Part shown: piece after piece, positions 45,806-57,975 of the stretch
Layout of the letters: every line of letters begins with the position of its first letter
Position numbering within the stretch: the stretch's first letter is position 1
NCBI RefSeq assembly: GCF_002140975.2
Contig: NZ_CP147247.1
Coordinates: forward strand, 3,349,001 to 3,413,000
Source: Enterococcus sp. 9E7_DIV0242
GTDB lineage: Bacteria > Bacillota > Bacilli > Lactobacillales > Enterococcaceae
Length of the DNA stretch: 64,000 nucleotides
Direction: 5' to 3'
Translations under genes and position numbers: made by a program
The notes under the pieces: generated by a model
The model's input: the letters and a program-made list of their open reading frames with translations, nothing else
Told to the model about the DNA's origin: nothing
Databases searched by the model: none

Positions 45806-46333
45806 ATGACTTACACCAATGATGATTCGGCATATTTTTGTCAAGAATTAGTATATAGGAAAAGCAAATTATATGTTATAGAATATATGGCTGAGAAAGA
45901 TTTCTATATCAATGTTCAAAATAAAATCCTTCTTTTTCAGAATAAAAAGGACATTAAAAAATATACAGAGAAGGCAAAAATTTCTATAAAGGAAGAGGAT
46001 ATTTTAGAAGAAAGAATTAATTTAGACAAGTTGGTTAATTGGCTAAAAGAGGAGAACTCAGTTGTTAATAATTCAGAGTTTTTGACCTTGTGGAATTTTT
46101 TTGATGATGTCTCTATTTCAATAGGAAAAACTTTTATTGGAAATAACAACGACTATGATTGTGTTTATACGAAGCTTTTTTATGGAAATAACCTGCCAGC
46201 AATTAATACTTCTGGAAAGGAATATAATCCGGAATGGAATGAAAGTGAAGTCATTCAATTTAATCGTGTTATGGAAAATGGGTTAAAACTATTTCAAGAG
46301 AATATCGAGATATACGTTTTTTTGAATAGGTAA
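45806..46333 (+). CDS. Hypothetical immunity-like protein
   Basis: 175 residues, with a GAGGAGAAA site before ATG 45806. Lys/Glu-rich, soluble, no signal peptide. No family recognised. It stands in line with the other small, AT-rich genes after the toxin, which is the only basis for calling it immunity-like. Confidence 0.55.
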   Translation: MTYTNDDSAYFCQELVYRKSKLYVIEYMAEKDFYINVQNKILLFQNKKDIKKYTEKAKISIKEEDILEERINLDKLVNWLKEENSVVNNSEFLTLWNFFDDVSISIGKTFIGNNNDYDCVYTKLFYGNNLPAINTSGKEYNPEWNESEVIQFNRVMENGLKLFQENIEIYVFLNR

Positions 46334-46366
46334 GAAATATTTTGATTGTAGGAACGGGGAAGGGCT

Positions 46367-46801
46367 ATGCTAAAAACTCCTTTAGGTGAGCTAGAGATTT
46401 TTGTTAACGACGAAAAGATAGCTTATTCATTTAGAGAGCTGTCAAATAAGAATAGATTATTCACAGTAGATAAGCGTTATGAAATAATTGTACGTCCTTC
46501 AAAGAGTCCTTTAAGAGTTTGCATCAATTTAGCAAATCAGAAAAAGGTAGAGATGGAAATTGAAACTGGAGAAGATCTTGAGTTGTTCAGTTTATATAGT
46601 AAAAACTTAAAACTGAGTATAGGTACAAAAGAAAATCCTAGAGGATTCACATTTTCCTATTTAACCAATGGTTGGCAAATCGATAGGTCTGAAGATGAAG
46701 GAATTAGCGATGTACTTATTTATGTTGCGTGGCTATACGATGATAATCTTAACATCAATGGAATAAATACTTGGTATGCTGCTGATCCGACGATAGTTTA
46801 G
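46367..46801 (+). CDS. Hypothetical immunity-like protein
   Basis: 144 residues, 33 nt downstream of the previous gene, with a GGGGAAGGG site. Predominantly beta-rich; the segment DVLIYVAWLYDD and the final TWYAADP are distinctive but I cannot name the family. Probably cotranscribed with its upstream neighbour. Confidence 0.55.
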   Translation: MLKTPLGELEIFVNDEKIAYSFRELSNKNRLFTVDKRYEIIVRPSKSPLRVCINLANQKKVEMEIETGEDLELFSLYSKNLKLSIGTKENPRGFTFSYLTNGWQIDRSEDEGISDVLIYVAWLYDDNLNINGINTWYAADPTIV

Positions 46802-46894
46802 ATAGTAAATTGTTTGATAAATACTTGATTGCTTAATTGGTTAGAATATCAAAAAATCAGATGATGAAAAAATATTAAAAAAAGGAGTTTTATA

Positions 46895-47218
46895 ATGACG
46901 GTTGAAGAAATGAATGAGGTTGCGGAAAAAATCGATAGTATTATTCTAGACATTTTAGTTCCTGCAAGAGTGGAAAAACGTATAGGTGAAAAGAGTTTCA
47001 GTAAGCTTATAGAAATATTGGATGAATTAAATAGAAAGGTACACGGATCACCGATTATCTCAAGAAAACTGTCCAGTACCCTTTTCTTCATATACTGTTC
47101 ATTAATAAGTGAGGCGCAATACTGTGAGCCTAGAAGTCCCTTTTTTATGCAAGTTGCGCAAGTAGAAAGTTGTATGGCAGGTATATTTGGCGATACAAAA
47201 GAAAGGAAGACGTTATAA
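46895..47218 (+). CDS. Small helical protein coupled to NADAR gene
   Basis: 107 residues from ATG 46895, behind AAAGGAG. Mostly helical; the end contains YCEPRSPFFMQVAQVESCM. Its stop codon TAA shares its last A with the ATG of the NADAR gene, so translation is coupled. Unknown family; it may be the binding partner of the NADAR protein or an immunity protein on its own. Confidence 0.6.
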   Translation: MTVEEMNEVAEKIDSIILDILVPARVEKRIGEKSFSKLIEILDELNRKVHGSPIISRKLSSTLFFIYCSLISEAQYCEPRSPFFMQVAQVESCMAGIFGDTKERKTL

Positions 47219-47670
47219 TGACGATTTACTTTTATAAACGAACAGAAGAATATGGATACATGTCAAACTTTGCTCATTATGAGTTTGAGTTAGATGGAGA
47301 GAGATGGCCTACAAGTGAGCATTATTTTCAAGTTGCAAAATTTGCAGATGAGGAGTATCGAAATAAGATACAACAGGAAAAGAATCCCATGAAAGCAGCT
47401 GAGCTAGGTAGAAGTAGAGCATACCCTATACGTAAAGACTGGGAAGAAGTAAAAGATGAGATTATGAAACAGGCTTTACTAGCAAAGTTTCAGCAAAACT
47501 CTGAAATTCGCCAGCAATTATTGGACACAGGTAAGGAAGAACTTGTAGAAAAAACAAGTACTGATTATTACTGGGGCTGTGGAACAGATGGCACTGGTAA
47601 AAATACGCTGGGGAAATTGCTGATGGAAATTCGTAGTATATTAGCAGAAGAAAAAAGGCTAGGCATGTAA
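47218..47670 (+). CDS. NADAR family (YbiA-like) protein
   Basis: 150 residues from ATG 47218. The family pattern is complete: YMSNFAHYEFELDG, WPTSEHYFQVAKF, AELGRSRAYPIRKDW and YYWGCGTDGTGKNTLG. NADAR proteins remove ADP-ribose from guanine bases or hydrolyse riboflavin intermediates; some are antitoxins to DarT-like DNA ADP-ribosylating toxins. In an immunity island the antitoxin-type role is the natural guess. A longer frame from 47170 lies inside the upstream gene and is not needed. Confidence 0.82.
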   Translation: MTIYFYKRTEEYGYMSNFAHYEFELDGERWPTSEHYFQVAKFADEEYRNKIQQEKNPMKAAELGRSRAYPIRKDWEEVKDEIMKQALLAKFQQNSEIRQQLLDTGKEELVEKTSTDYYWGCGTDGTGKNTLGKLLMEIRSILAEEKRLGM

Positions 47671-47711
47671 GAAATAGAGATAGATACAACTAATTGAAGA
47701 GAAGTGATTTT

Positions 47712-47975
47712 TTGGAAGAAGATATTCTATTATAGGTTCAAAATTGGTATGTAGAGAATTGTGGAGATGATTGGGAAGAGTTATATGGGATACAAATCTA
47801 TACGTTAGCAAATCCTGGTTGGACTGTAAAAATTGATTTGTTGGGTACCTTAATGGAAGACAAGTTGTTTGCTCCTATTGATAATGATAACAACAAAAGA
47901 TGGATAAGTTGTAGAGTAGAAAATAATGTATTTATTGGCAATGGTGATGAAACAAATTACAGTGGACATATTTGA
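47712..47975 (+). pseudogene. Broken Imm53 copy
   Basis: From TTG 47712 the frame reads EEDILL, TAG, VQNWYVENCGDDWEELYG and then NPGWTVKIDLLGT, clearly the Imm53 immunity family. The TAG at 47733-47735 stands where the intact copy has the Trp of FEWLQNWY (TGG to TAG would be one change). The C-terminal part is missing; the frame runs into the start of the next copy and stops at 47975. Confidence 0.72.
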
Positions 47976-48252
47976 ATGGTTACAGAATTGGTATAAAAAA
48001 CAGTGTGATGGGGATTGGGAGCATCTATACGGAATCAAAATTGAGAATATAGATAACCCGGGATGGTCAGTATCCGTGGATTTAATAGACACTGCTTTAA
48101 CGAATAGAGCGTTTGAAAAAATCCAATATGATCATGGCGATGATAATTGGTTAATATGCCAAGTGAAAGATAACAAATTTGAAGGTGCGGGAGATTCAGA
48201 TAAGCTAGTAGAAATTTTGAGTATGTTTAAGCAATGGGTTGACAATAGTTAG
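47947..48252 (+). CDS. Immunity protein 53 (Imm53) family
   Basis: 101 residues from ATG 47947. Imm53 hallmarks: FEWLQNWYKKQCDGDWEHLYGI at the N-terminus, in which W.QNWY and CDGDWEH stand out, then DNPGWSVSVDL and a C-terminal LSMFKQW. Imm53 proteins neutralise polymorphic toxins inside the producing cell. The start lies inside the 3' end of the broken copy and lacks a good ribosome site, so its expression may depend on that upstream frame. Confidence 0.75.
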   Translation: MKQITVDIFEWLQNWYKKQCDGDWEHLYGIKIENIDNPGWSVSVDLIDTALTNRAFEKIQYDHGDDNWLICQVKDNKFEGAGDSDKLVEILSMFKQWVDNS

Positions 48253-48298
48253 ATAACCACGGATTCATTTAGATGATACTATCAAGGAGGATAATGGC

Positions 48299-48703
48299 TT
48301 GGAGGAATTTTTTCATATCCAGATTAAGCAGAACGATAAAATTGAGGTGTTAGAATTAAATTCCTTCATCTCAGATGAGGACGAGTTGATTTATTTACAA
48401 ACACAGCTGAACTCTAAAACATATGGTTTTGTTGCAGATAACTATTTTGAGGCACTGCAGAAATTGAGACTGGAAGCTGAGAAGAAAGATATTCAACTTC
48501 TTTGTAATGGTGCCGCGTTAAATGTGTATCCCTCACCTATGATGCTGACTATGGGAGAAGGAAGAAAAGCGTATAAACTCACCTATGGCGTACCAGCAAA
48601 AAAGCTAGATATTCTGGATATATTCGAGTATGATCCGGCACTGAAAATGGCAACAGTAGATGAGCAAAGTGATTTTTATGAGAAATGGTTGGAAAGTCTT
48701 TAG
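48299..48703 (+). CDS. Hypothetical immunity-like protein
   Basis: 134 residues from TTG 48299, set by AGGAGG 8 nt upstream; a nearby ATG at 48294 is out of frame. Soluble. The segment NYFEALQKLRLEAEKK followed by LLCNGAALNVYPS recurs in small immunity-like proteins as I remember them, but I cannot give a family name. Confidence 0.6.
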   Translation: MEEFFHIQIKQNDKIEVLELNSFISDEDELIYLQTQLNSKTYGFVADNYFEALQKLRLEAEKKDIQLLCNGAALNVYPSPMMLTMGEGRKAYKLTYGVPAKKLDILDIFEYDPALKMATVDEQSDFYEKWLESL

Positions 48704-48726
48704 GCAATGATACGTAAATAGAAAGG

Positions 48727-49422
48727 ATGAATAAGATTTTTTCAAAATTGATTATTCAAAAAATCGAAAGCTATTTTAAGCAAGAGCTATCAAAAGAAGA
48801 GCTAGGTGTATGGGCCAAAAAAGAATATTACAAAATAATAATTGGTGAGTACATTTTCATTGAAAAGCTTCTGGTGTATTCGTTCTTAAAAAAGATAGCG
48901 ACTGTCCATATTGAAGAAGATGATGTGAACGATGAGTATCCAGCTAGTATTTCTGAAATGAAAGCTATTTCATCTATTCTCAAAGGAGAAACAGATACAG
49001 TTATTTTTGGTGAAGTACGAGTGGATTTGAAATTTTCCAAGAAGCAAATGGATAAGGAAAAATTACATAAAATAAGAGAACTGAAAAGTACTATTGAGTC
49101 TTCTATGACGAATGAAGACGAGTTACAGTTATATCTGAACCAATTAGAGACGTATTTTCTTGTTGAACAAACAGCCCTTCCAGTAACAGTTATTGACCTG
49201 TTGGAAATCTTTATGAATAATCTATTGATTAAGCTAGGCATACAAGCGTTAGCTAGTGGAGCAGATCCTTATTTTAGTTTGTATCCCAAAAAAGAAAAAC
49301 GAACAAAGGATTCTGAAATAGAAAAGCTGTTGAAAGTTATTTCTTGTATTCTTGGGGAAGAATCTTTTGAAGTTTGTATGATTTATAAAAAAGGGATAGG
49401 GTCAATTTCTGTTTTAGTCTAG
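48727..49422 (+). CDS. Hypothetical immunity-like protein
   Basis: 231 residues, 23 nt after the previous gene, with an AAAGG site overlapping the ATG region. Lys/Glu-rich and helical; no signal peptide. The N-terminal LSKEELGVWAKKEYYKII pattern looks like other toxin-linked immunity proteins. The function is not known. Confidence 0.58.
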   Translation: MNKIFSKLIIQKIESYFKQELSKEELGVWAKKEYYKIIIGEYIFIEKLLVYSFLKKIATVHIEEDDVNDEYPASISEMKAISSILKGETDTVIFGEVRVDLKFSKKQMDKEKLHKIRELKSTIESSMTNEDELQLYLNQLETYFLVEQTALPVTVIDLLEIFMNNLLIKLGIQALASGADPYFSLYPKKEKRTKDSEIEKLLKVISCILGEESFEVCMIYKKGIGSISVLV

Positions 49423-49433
49423 GCTTCTAAAAT

Positions 49434-50012
49434 ATGGATTCTTGAATACGAAATTATTCTACAGGTGACAGTGTTTCAGGATTAAGTGAAATTTCAACTC
49501 TATTGAACTCTGAAGGAATTGAATACTTTATAGCGTGCTTAAACGAAAAATTTAATGAAGAAAATGAATATGAAAAGTTTGTTAATTTTCTTGAAACAGG
49601 TCTTTTTAATCATAAGAAGATAGTACATGCAGATGGTAGTCCTAAATTTGGAGGGCTTATTCATAAATTTGTTCTTTGTAACAAGATTCCTGAGCAAGCA
49701 CAGTCTTCTGATTTTGAAAATGAGCTGATTAAAATACAAGATCAATTCATCGAAGAAAATTATAATGTCTTTAAAAATGTAACTTTCTATTGGAACGAGC
49801 TGGGTAATCTTGAACAAGGATTTAATTATTATGGAAGAACAATTATTACACCGGATCAGGCGTCCGAAATGCTCCAAGCGGTTTATGTATTTTTAGAAGA
49901 AGATGAGTCGGAACAGGCGGAATATTTTATAGGTAAAGACTGGGATAAATTAGAGAAGATACTTAAAACAGCTATAGCCAAGAAGAAAATGATTCTTCAT
50001 TTTGGCATTTAG
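49434..50012 (+). pseudogene. Immunity-like gene with early stop codon
   Basis: ATG 49434 reads MDS, then TGA at 49443, then continues openly as IRNYSTGDSVSGLSEISTLL and onward to 50012. The segment between the TGA and TTG 49503 looks like normal protein, so the TGA is probably a Trp codon (TGG) mutated once. If TTG 49503 is used, a shortened 169-residue product is possible. The C-terminal KKMILHFGI resembles the end of the protein at 43053-43472. Confidence 0.55.
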
Positions 50013-50076
50013 TTGATTCGCACGCATAACGAAAACTAAGATGCTTATGGAATAAAACCAGAAGGAGATGAAGCGA

Positions 50077-50604
50077 ATGCCCCAGATAATGAATAGCCAT
50101 TTCAAGCAACAAATACAGTTGGAAATTGATTTAATTAAGAATGATTCATTCATTTATGATTGTGAGAACAAGGACTATCTTAATTGGCTTCCGATAGAAT
50201 TTTGTTTTCAAGTTGAAAACGAACGGTATATTTTCAAAAAATCCCCAACTTTTAGCGTAGAAGGACTAAAGGTATTCTTACGAACCATTGAAACCCTTCT
50301 TGAAGAAAAAAAGAAGAAGGGGATGTTACCCTTACATGAAGCGTATGAAAAATTTGAATGTGGAGCGACAGAAGGAGAATTTCATCTCAGGTTAGAAAAT
50401 ATGCGTGATGATTTTGAAAAGGATCAAGTATCAATTGAGCTGTGGCTGAATACTGCTTATATGAGAGATGAGTCAGTAGGCTATGACCAAGGTTTTAGTT
50501 TCGCCGTTTTTTCTGAAGATCTCTCTAGGTTTATGAAAGAACTAAAGCAGCAATTGTATGATTTAACCGATGGCAATGAAGGTGAAAAAATGGAAGGAAC
50601 TTAG
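50077..50604 (+). CDS. Hypothetical immunity-like protein
   Basis: 175 residues from ATG 50077, 9 nt after AAGGAG; ATG 50068 abuts that site. Soluble and acidic, no family recognised. A distinctive feature is the aromatic LNWLPIEFCFQ and YDQGFSFAVF stretches. Next in line in the same-strand row of small genes. Confidence 0.55.
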   Translation: MPQIMNSHFKQQIQLEIDLIKNDSFIYDCENKDYLNWLPIEFCFQVENERYIFKKSPTFSVEGLKVFLRTIETLLEEKKKKGMLPLHEAYEKFECGATEGEFHLRLENMRDDFEKDQVSIELWLNTAYMRDESVGYDQGFSFAVFSEDLSRFMKELKQQLYDLTDGNEGEKMEGT

Positions 50605-50669
50605 TGTTTTTTGTAATCGTTATCAATCGGTGTATGATTGAAGAAACCAACAGAGCGAGGGAAATGCCG

Positions 50670-51164
50670 ATGTTTTTTTATAGAATAACAAAATATGATC
50701 CAAATTATAGGGATGAAAAAGGGAGATATGTTGGGCCAGAAACATGGACTTCGGTTTCTGATGTTGGGAAAAAATATAATGGGTCGGTGCTGACTTACGA
50801 TGAGTATATTTTTTATGAAACGATGTACATTCATTCTATATGCGCAATTATGCAGCTTAATTCCGTTTCTCAAATGAACGTAGTTTCTTTAGAAAAATAT
50901 GATTTTGTATCATTGGATGATTACATAACGCGTGATGAGTTTGATACTTTAAGAAATAATCAACGCTTGTATAAGAATCAGCTTGCGATTGTTTCGCGAA
51001 TGATTCTAAGAGAAACTATCTGGGGCAAGCTTGTTGAAGGTGAGAAGCTGTGGATTCATTTCGGCTATGATTATTATATGTATATAGGTTCAGAAAAAGA
51101 AATCACGGCTGAGCATATTCCTTCAACGCTATTTATTGAGAAATGTAAGTCACCGTATTTTTAA
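50670..51164 (+). CDS. Hypothetical immunity-like protein
   Basis: 164 residues from ATG 50670, 8 nt after GAGGGA (ATG 50664 is an alternative). It starts MFFYRITKYDPNYRDEKG, a beginning I remember from immunity-like proteins of Firmicutes, and has IWGKLVEGEKLWIHFGYDYY near the end. Cytoplasmic. Confidence 0.6.
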   Translation: MFFYRITKYDPNYRDEKGRYVGPETWTSVSDVGKKYNGSVLTYDEYIFYETMYIHSICAIMQLNSVSQMNVVSLEKYDFVSLDDYITRDEFDTLRNNQRLYKNQLAIVSRMILRETIWGKLVEGEKLWIHFGYDYYMYIGSEKEITAEHIPSTLFIEKCKSPYF

Positions 51165-51208
51165 GTGATTAATGGTAACCACAATAACTCCGAAATGAGA
51201 GGACAAGA

Positions 51209-51856
51209 ATGAAAAAAAGCTTAGAAATGGATCTAGAGGACGGAAGGATCCCAAGGTTGATACCAGTCGATCCAGATGAACAGAACCATCATAATGACCT
51301 GTGGGCTATGTATTGTCATGCGGAGGATTATGAGGAAATAATGGAGCATGCCAGAACGGAATATTATAAGGTAAGCTTAGATGTTTTTAGTCAAGTGATG
51401 GCTAAAGATGATTCTAGGCTGTCTTTACTGTCAAATGATTATTTCAAATTGAGCCAAGAGAAGAAGTTTCTTGATTTCATAGAGCGTGGCTTCAAATTAA
51501 ATGAGAATGAATGTTATATCGATCTGGGCACATTCAGTGATAGAAAAGCGTTGATTGATTTTTTTACAAAGCAGCTTTCGAATTGCGATCGTATAGATCA
51601 AATCATCTTATTAAATCAGTTTGATTTGCTAAAAGAGAGCACTAATACCATTTATTTGATAACAGACAGTAACCTGCTAAAAACGTTTTTTAAATTATTT
51701 TTACGTGAAAGCTTATGGAACTGCCTATATTTCAATAAGGTTCCTGTTCTTATCAAATCAAATTACGATATCAGTATCCCTCTAATTTTTAGAAATGAAC
51801 AGGACAAAAAGACGTATGAGAAATTAGCGAAGCAAAGTGACTTATTCTTCCTTTAG
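51209..51856 (+). CDS. Hypothetical immunity-like protein, last of the array
   Basis: 215 residues, with AGAGGACAAG before ATG 51209. Soluble, no recognised family; the segment LRESLWNCLYF resembles the IWGKL region of the upstream neighbour and hints at distant relation. Its last codons and stop lie inside the 44-bp direct repeat that also occurs at 56934-56977. Confidence 0.58.
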   Translation: MKKSLEMDLEDGRIPRLIPVDPDEQNHHNDLWAMYCHAEDYEEIMEHARTEYYKVSLDVFSQVMAKDDSRLSLLSNDYFKLSQEKKFLDFIERGFKLNENECYIDLGTFSDRKALIDFFTKQLSNCDRIDQIILLNQFDLLKESTNTIYLITDSNLLKTFFKLFLRESLWNCLYFNKVPVLIKSNYDISIPLIFRNEQDKKTYEKLAKQSDLFFL

Positions 51857-51888
51857 AAAAAATTGTGTACCAACAATCAATTGAGCAT
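51845..51888. repeat. 44-bp direct repeat, left copy
   Basis: Identical over 44 bp to 56934-56977; imperfect similarity continues for about 16 bp more. The two copies are 5089 bp apart and bracket the LysR/PTS/GH1 module. Confidence 0.85.
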
Positions 51889-51967
51889 TACTTGATTTGA
51901 AAATTATTGGACTGTGCAAGCATCAAAATGGGAAAATATGCTGGCAATTAGACAATCACAAACATGA

Positions 51968-52009
51968 AGAGGCTCGGATTGCTTTTTTCCGAGTCTCTTT
52001 TTGTTTTTT
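51968..52009 (+). terminator. Rho-independent terminator
   Basis: AGAGGCTCGGA (51968-51978) pairs with TCCGAGTCTCT (51988-51998) with one mismatched pair, followed by a long T-run. Ends the immunity array. Confidence 0.88.
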
Positions 52010-52441
52010 TACTAAATAAATGTTGGTGTTTGTTCACCTTCAACAATAAACTGAAAGTGTTCTTTCGCTAAATACGGTTAACTCCTGTTAGGAAATGAAT
52101 TTTTATTAATCCATTACATTGCCGTTACACCTATCATTCTACTAGAACATCTCATACTAGCGGAGCTGGCGACTCGACACAGTTAGGTTCTTTTAAGTGT
52201 TGAGAATTGCTAGTTTGCTGAAAATAAATGACGAACGGCATTTACCTGGTCAGTAAAAATTTGTGAGTCAATTTTCGGAAACCCCATCTTATTGCTTAGA
52301 ATCACTAGGCTTGCTCTTTTAAGAAAAAATCCCTACTTGGTACTACATCTCAGCATTTGTCTCAGAGTCTTTCCTGCGATGGATCATCAAACTGCATCAA
52401 AGAACGTATCGCTATCACTCTGACTATCATTTGATTGAGTA
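52010..52441. other. Intergenic region without recognisable genes
   Basis: About 430 bp with no credible open frame and no strong hairpin. It is downstream of both the immunity array and the convergent LysR gene. Confidence 0.4.
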
Positions 52442-53350
52442 TTATTTATTGTCTAATAATGTTAGGCCGGTACTTTCTCTTATATAAGTTCGGACTTCAT
52501 CGAGAAAAAGTTTGGCATTTTTTTTCGTTCCTGGTTTAGGAAATTTATGAGCCAACACGTAAGCAGTCCTTTTGGGTGGGGGAGAAGAGATGAATTGATA
52601 GTCTAACTGATTATTTTTTTTAATAAAGTTTTGCGCAATTGATAAGGGTAAAATCGTCCAATCCTCCTTTTCTTCTAAAAAGTTATATATCATTGCAGCA
52701 GTACCAACGATCACTTTTTTTCTTCCGGCATAAGGAAAGTAATAATTATGCCATAGGTTGAATGCTTCACTCCAAAAGGCATAGACTTCATGTTCAGCCT
52801 TCAAAAATTCCTTTTCTTTTGTTTCTGAAAATCTCGAATCCTTATGGAATACTAAGACCATATCTTCTTCGTAAAGTGGAAACGAAATAACATTTGGATA
52901 ATCATGAAGGACAAAAACGAAGCCAAGATCCATTTTTTGAGTTTCGATTTGCTGGTGAATTTCTGTCGCATGCTCAGTTTGCAGCGTTAAAAAAATGGTT
53001 GAATGCTTCTTGATAAACTTTCTATAGACATCCTCAAATACAAAAGAACTAATTAAATCGGAAGCACTTATTCGTAGTTCTTTATATGTTTGTCGTTCTT
53101 TCAGTTTTTGAGCATCTGACCAAAGTGCGGCCCACTGTTGAGCGATTGGTAGAAAGCTTTCCCCCTCTGATGTAAGAACAGTTTTTCTAACCCCTTTTTG
53201 ACGTTCCAACAAGATGACGCCCAATTTTCTTTCAAGATTCATTATTCTGGTGCTGGCAGTGCCGTGGCCAATATATATATGTTCGGCAGCTCGTAGTACA
53301 TTGCCGTATTCAACAACGGCTAAAAAAGTCTCAATTTCTTCTATATTCAC
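52442..53350 (-). CDS. LysR family transcriptional regulator
   Basis: 302 residues. N-terminal winged helix (IEEIETFLAVVEYGNVLRAAE, with the helix-turn-helix near residues 17-37; quoted part only in outline) and a periplasmic-binding-like effector domain. Divergent from the PTS gene, with a palindrome in between, so it very likely activates the beta-glucoside genes. No known effector. Confidence 0.87.
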   Translation of the reverse strand: MNIEEIETFLAVVEYGNVLRAAEHIYIGHGTASTRIMNLERKLGVILLERQKGVRKTVLTSEGESFLPIAQQWAALWSDAQKLKERQTYKELRISASDLISSFVFEDVYRKFIKKHSTIFLTLQTEHATEIHQQIETQKMDLGFVFVLHDYPNVISFPLYEEDMVLVFHKDSRFSETKEKEFLKAEHEVYAFWSEAFNLWHNYYFPYAGRKKVIVGTAAMIYNFLEEKEDWTILPLSIAQNFIKKNNQLDYQFISSPPPKRTAYVLAHKFPKPGTKKNAKLFLDEVRTYIRESTGLTLLDNK

Positions 53351-53390
53351 TTTGTCACCTCTAAATCAAATGTCGGTATTGCGAACATTA

Positions 53391-53436
53391 TATATCGAAA
53401 ATATTCGATATACAAAACATTTTTTTCTCATATAAT
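53391..53436 (+). promoter_or_regulatory. LysR palindrome and promoter of the PTS-GH1 operon
   Basis: TATATCGAA-AATA-TTCGATATA (53391-53412) is a perfect palindrome with the T-N11-A form of LysR sites. TATAAT at 53431-53436 is a consensus -10; the -35 position falls on the right arm of the palindrome and is a poor match, as expected of an activator-dependent promoter. Confidence 0.72.
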
Positions 53437-53471
53437 GAAAATGTAAAGTGATTTATCCTAGGTCGATCAAA

Positions 53472-53487
53472 ATACAAGCGTTATCAT
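53472..53487 (+). promoter_or_regulatory. Catabolite-responsive element (cre)
   Basis: ATACAAGCGTTATCAT differs at one position from the cre consensus WTGNAARCGNWWWCAW. Placed just after the promoter, it would let CcpA repress the operon when glucose is present. Confidence 0.65.
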
Positions 53488-53524
53488 TCTAGAAAATAAC
53501 GACAATTAGTATGGAGGAGAAAAC

Positions 53525-56846
<3,322 letters not shown>

Positions 56847-56933
56847 TATTATGCAGTATTGTGCTTTAATAGAAAAACTTAGAGACGAACATTTCTGCTA
56901 TCAATACAATACTTGAATAGGATAGAGTAATTT

Positions 56934-56977
56934 TTCTTCCTTTAGAAAAAATTGTGTACCAACAATCAATTGAGCAT
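56934..56977. repeat. 44-bp direct repeat, right copy
   Basis: Identical to 51845-51888. Here it is not part of a gene, whereas the left copy contains the stop codon of the last immunity-like gene. The rest of the 56847-57168 gap holds only the following minus-strand terminator. Confidence 0.85.
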
Positions 56978-57023
56978 CGCTTTATTTGAAAATAAGAAGA
57001 CCACACGGAAAGTTAGTTAACCA

Positions 57024-57073
57024 CAAAAAACTCCCCACTAAGACAACGACGATCATTGTTTTAGTGGGGAGTT
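57024..57073 (-). terminator. Terminator of the minus-strand gene at 57169
   Basis: ACTCCCCACTAA pairs with TTAGTGGGGAGT, with ACAA/TTGT inside; the A-run at 57025-57030 is a T-run on the minus strand. Confidence 0.83.
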
Positions 57074-57168
57074 ACTTTCTGTAGCTAAAGCAGTTCTTTG
57101 GGTAGCAAGGGAGGTAGAACAGCTTCAGCAAAATAACTAGTTGAACTTAGGACAAATTCCAGCAGCGC

Positions 57169-57768
57169 TTATTTCTTCAAATCATACATTTGGACGATTT
57201 CGGCAGAGGTGTAATCTGCCAAGGCTTTTGAGGCATCGATTTTTTGATCAAGCGCTTGAACTGTAAGGGCATCGCCAACAAATCCATCGTAGTCGGCTGG
57301 TTCTAAAATAAGAATATTGGCAACGCCGCCGGAAGATTCACCTAGAACAACATAGCGATTTGCGTTAATTTCATATGCTTTTCCAACCGCATCTGTGATA
57401 GTGCTCGTTGCGTCCTTTGAATAAAGGATCGGAAGCTCGCCATCAATTTGTTGTAGCGCAGTAAATTGATACTCTTCATTTTTTTCTGTGACAGACTTCA
57501 ACGCCTTTTGTTTTAGAAGCTGTTCCGCCTGATCCTTTGTCAAAGCCAGTGTTTTTGTTGAAGCAACCCATTTACCTGTTACTGCTGTCACTTGATTGAT
57601 ATCGGTTTTGTGTTGCTGTGCAAGAGAGTCCAGTTTCCCAGCATCACTATCTGCTAAAATGATCCCATAAACTTCTTTGTGCATAAATTTCATCACCATG
57701 GAGTAGCCGCCATAGGCTAAAGCGCCAATAACTCCTAGTGTTACTAACGTTAGTACTAATTTTTTCAT
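57169..57768 (-). CDS. Membrane-anchored protein of unknown function
   Basis: 199 residues from ATG 57768. A single N-terminal membrane helix (residues 3-23, LVLTLVTLGVIGALAYGGY) and an extracellular domain rich in Ala, Asp and Lys. The longer frame from 57864 has no ribosome site and is not hydrophobic. No family recognised. Confidence 0.65.
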   Translation of the reverse strand: MKKLVLTLVTLGVIGALAYGGYSMVMKFMHKEVYGIILADSDAGKLDSLAQQHKTDINQVTAVTGKWVASTKTLALTKDQAEQLLKQKALKSVTEKNEEYQFTALQQIDGELPILYSKDATSTITDAVGKAYEINANRYVVLGESSGGVANILILEPADYDGFVGDALTVQALDQKIDASKALADYTSAEIVQMYDLKK

Positions 57769-57975
57769 TGGTTCACCAATCTTTCTTAAGTATATGTCTA
57801 TTGTATAGAGGGTCATTGAAAAGGGCGTGCTTTTCTTCGAACAGCGAACGAACATTTTTGTCATACTGTTTGATAGGTAAAGTGAATCAATTGCTTTAAC
57901 TGAGGTTTAATGGTAAAAATTGAAGAGAATGTCGAGCGCATTTAATAAAAGAATCGTGGGAGTGGGTATTGGGAT

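Noticed and set aside
51900..52441. Possible gene remnant between the immunity array and LysR
   Set aside because: No frame gave a recognisable protein stretch on either strand.
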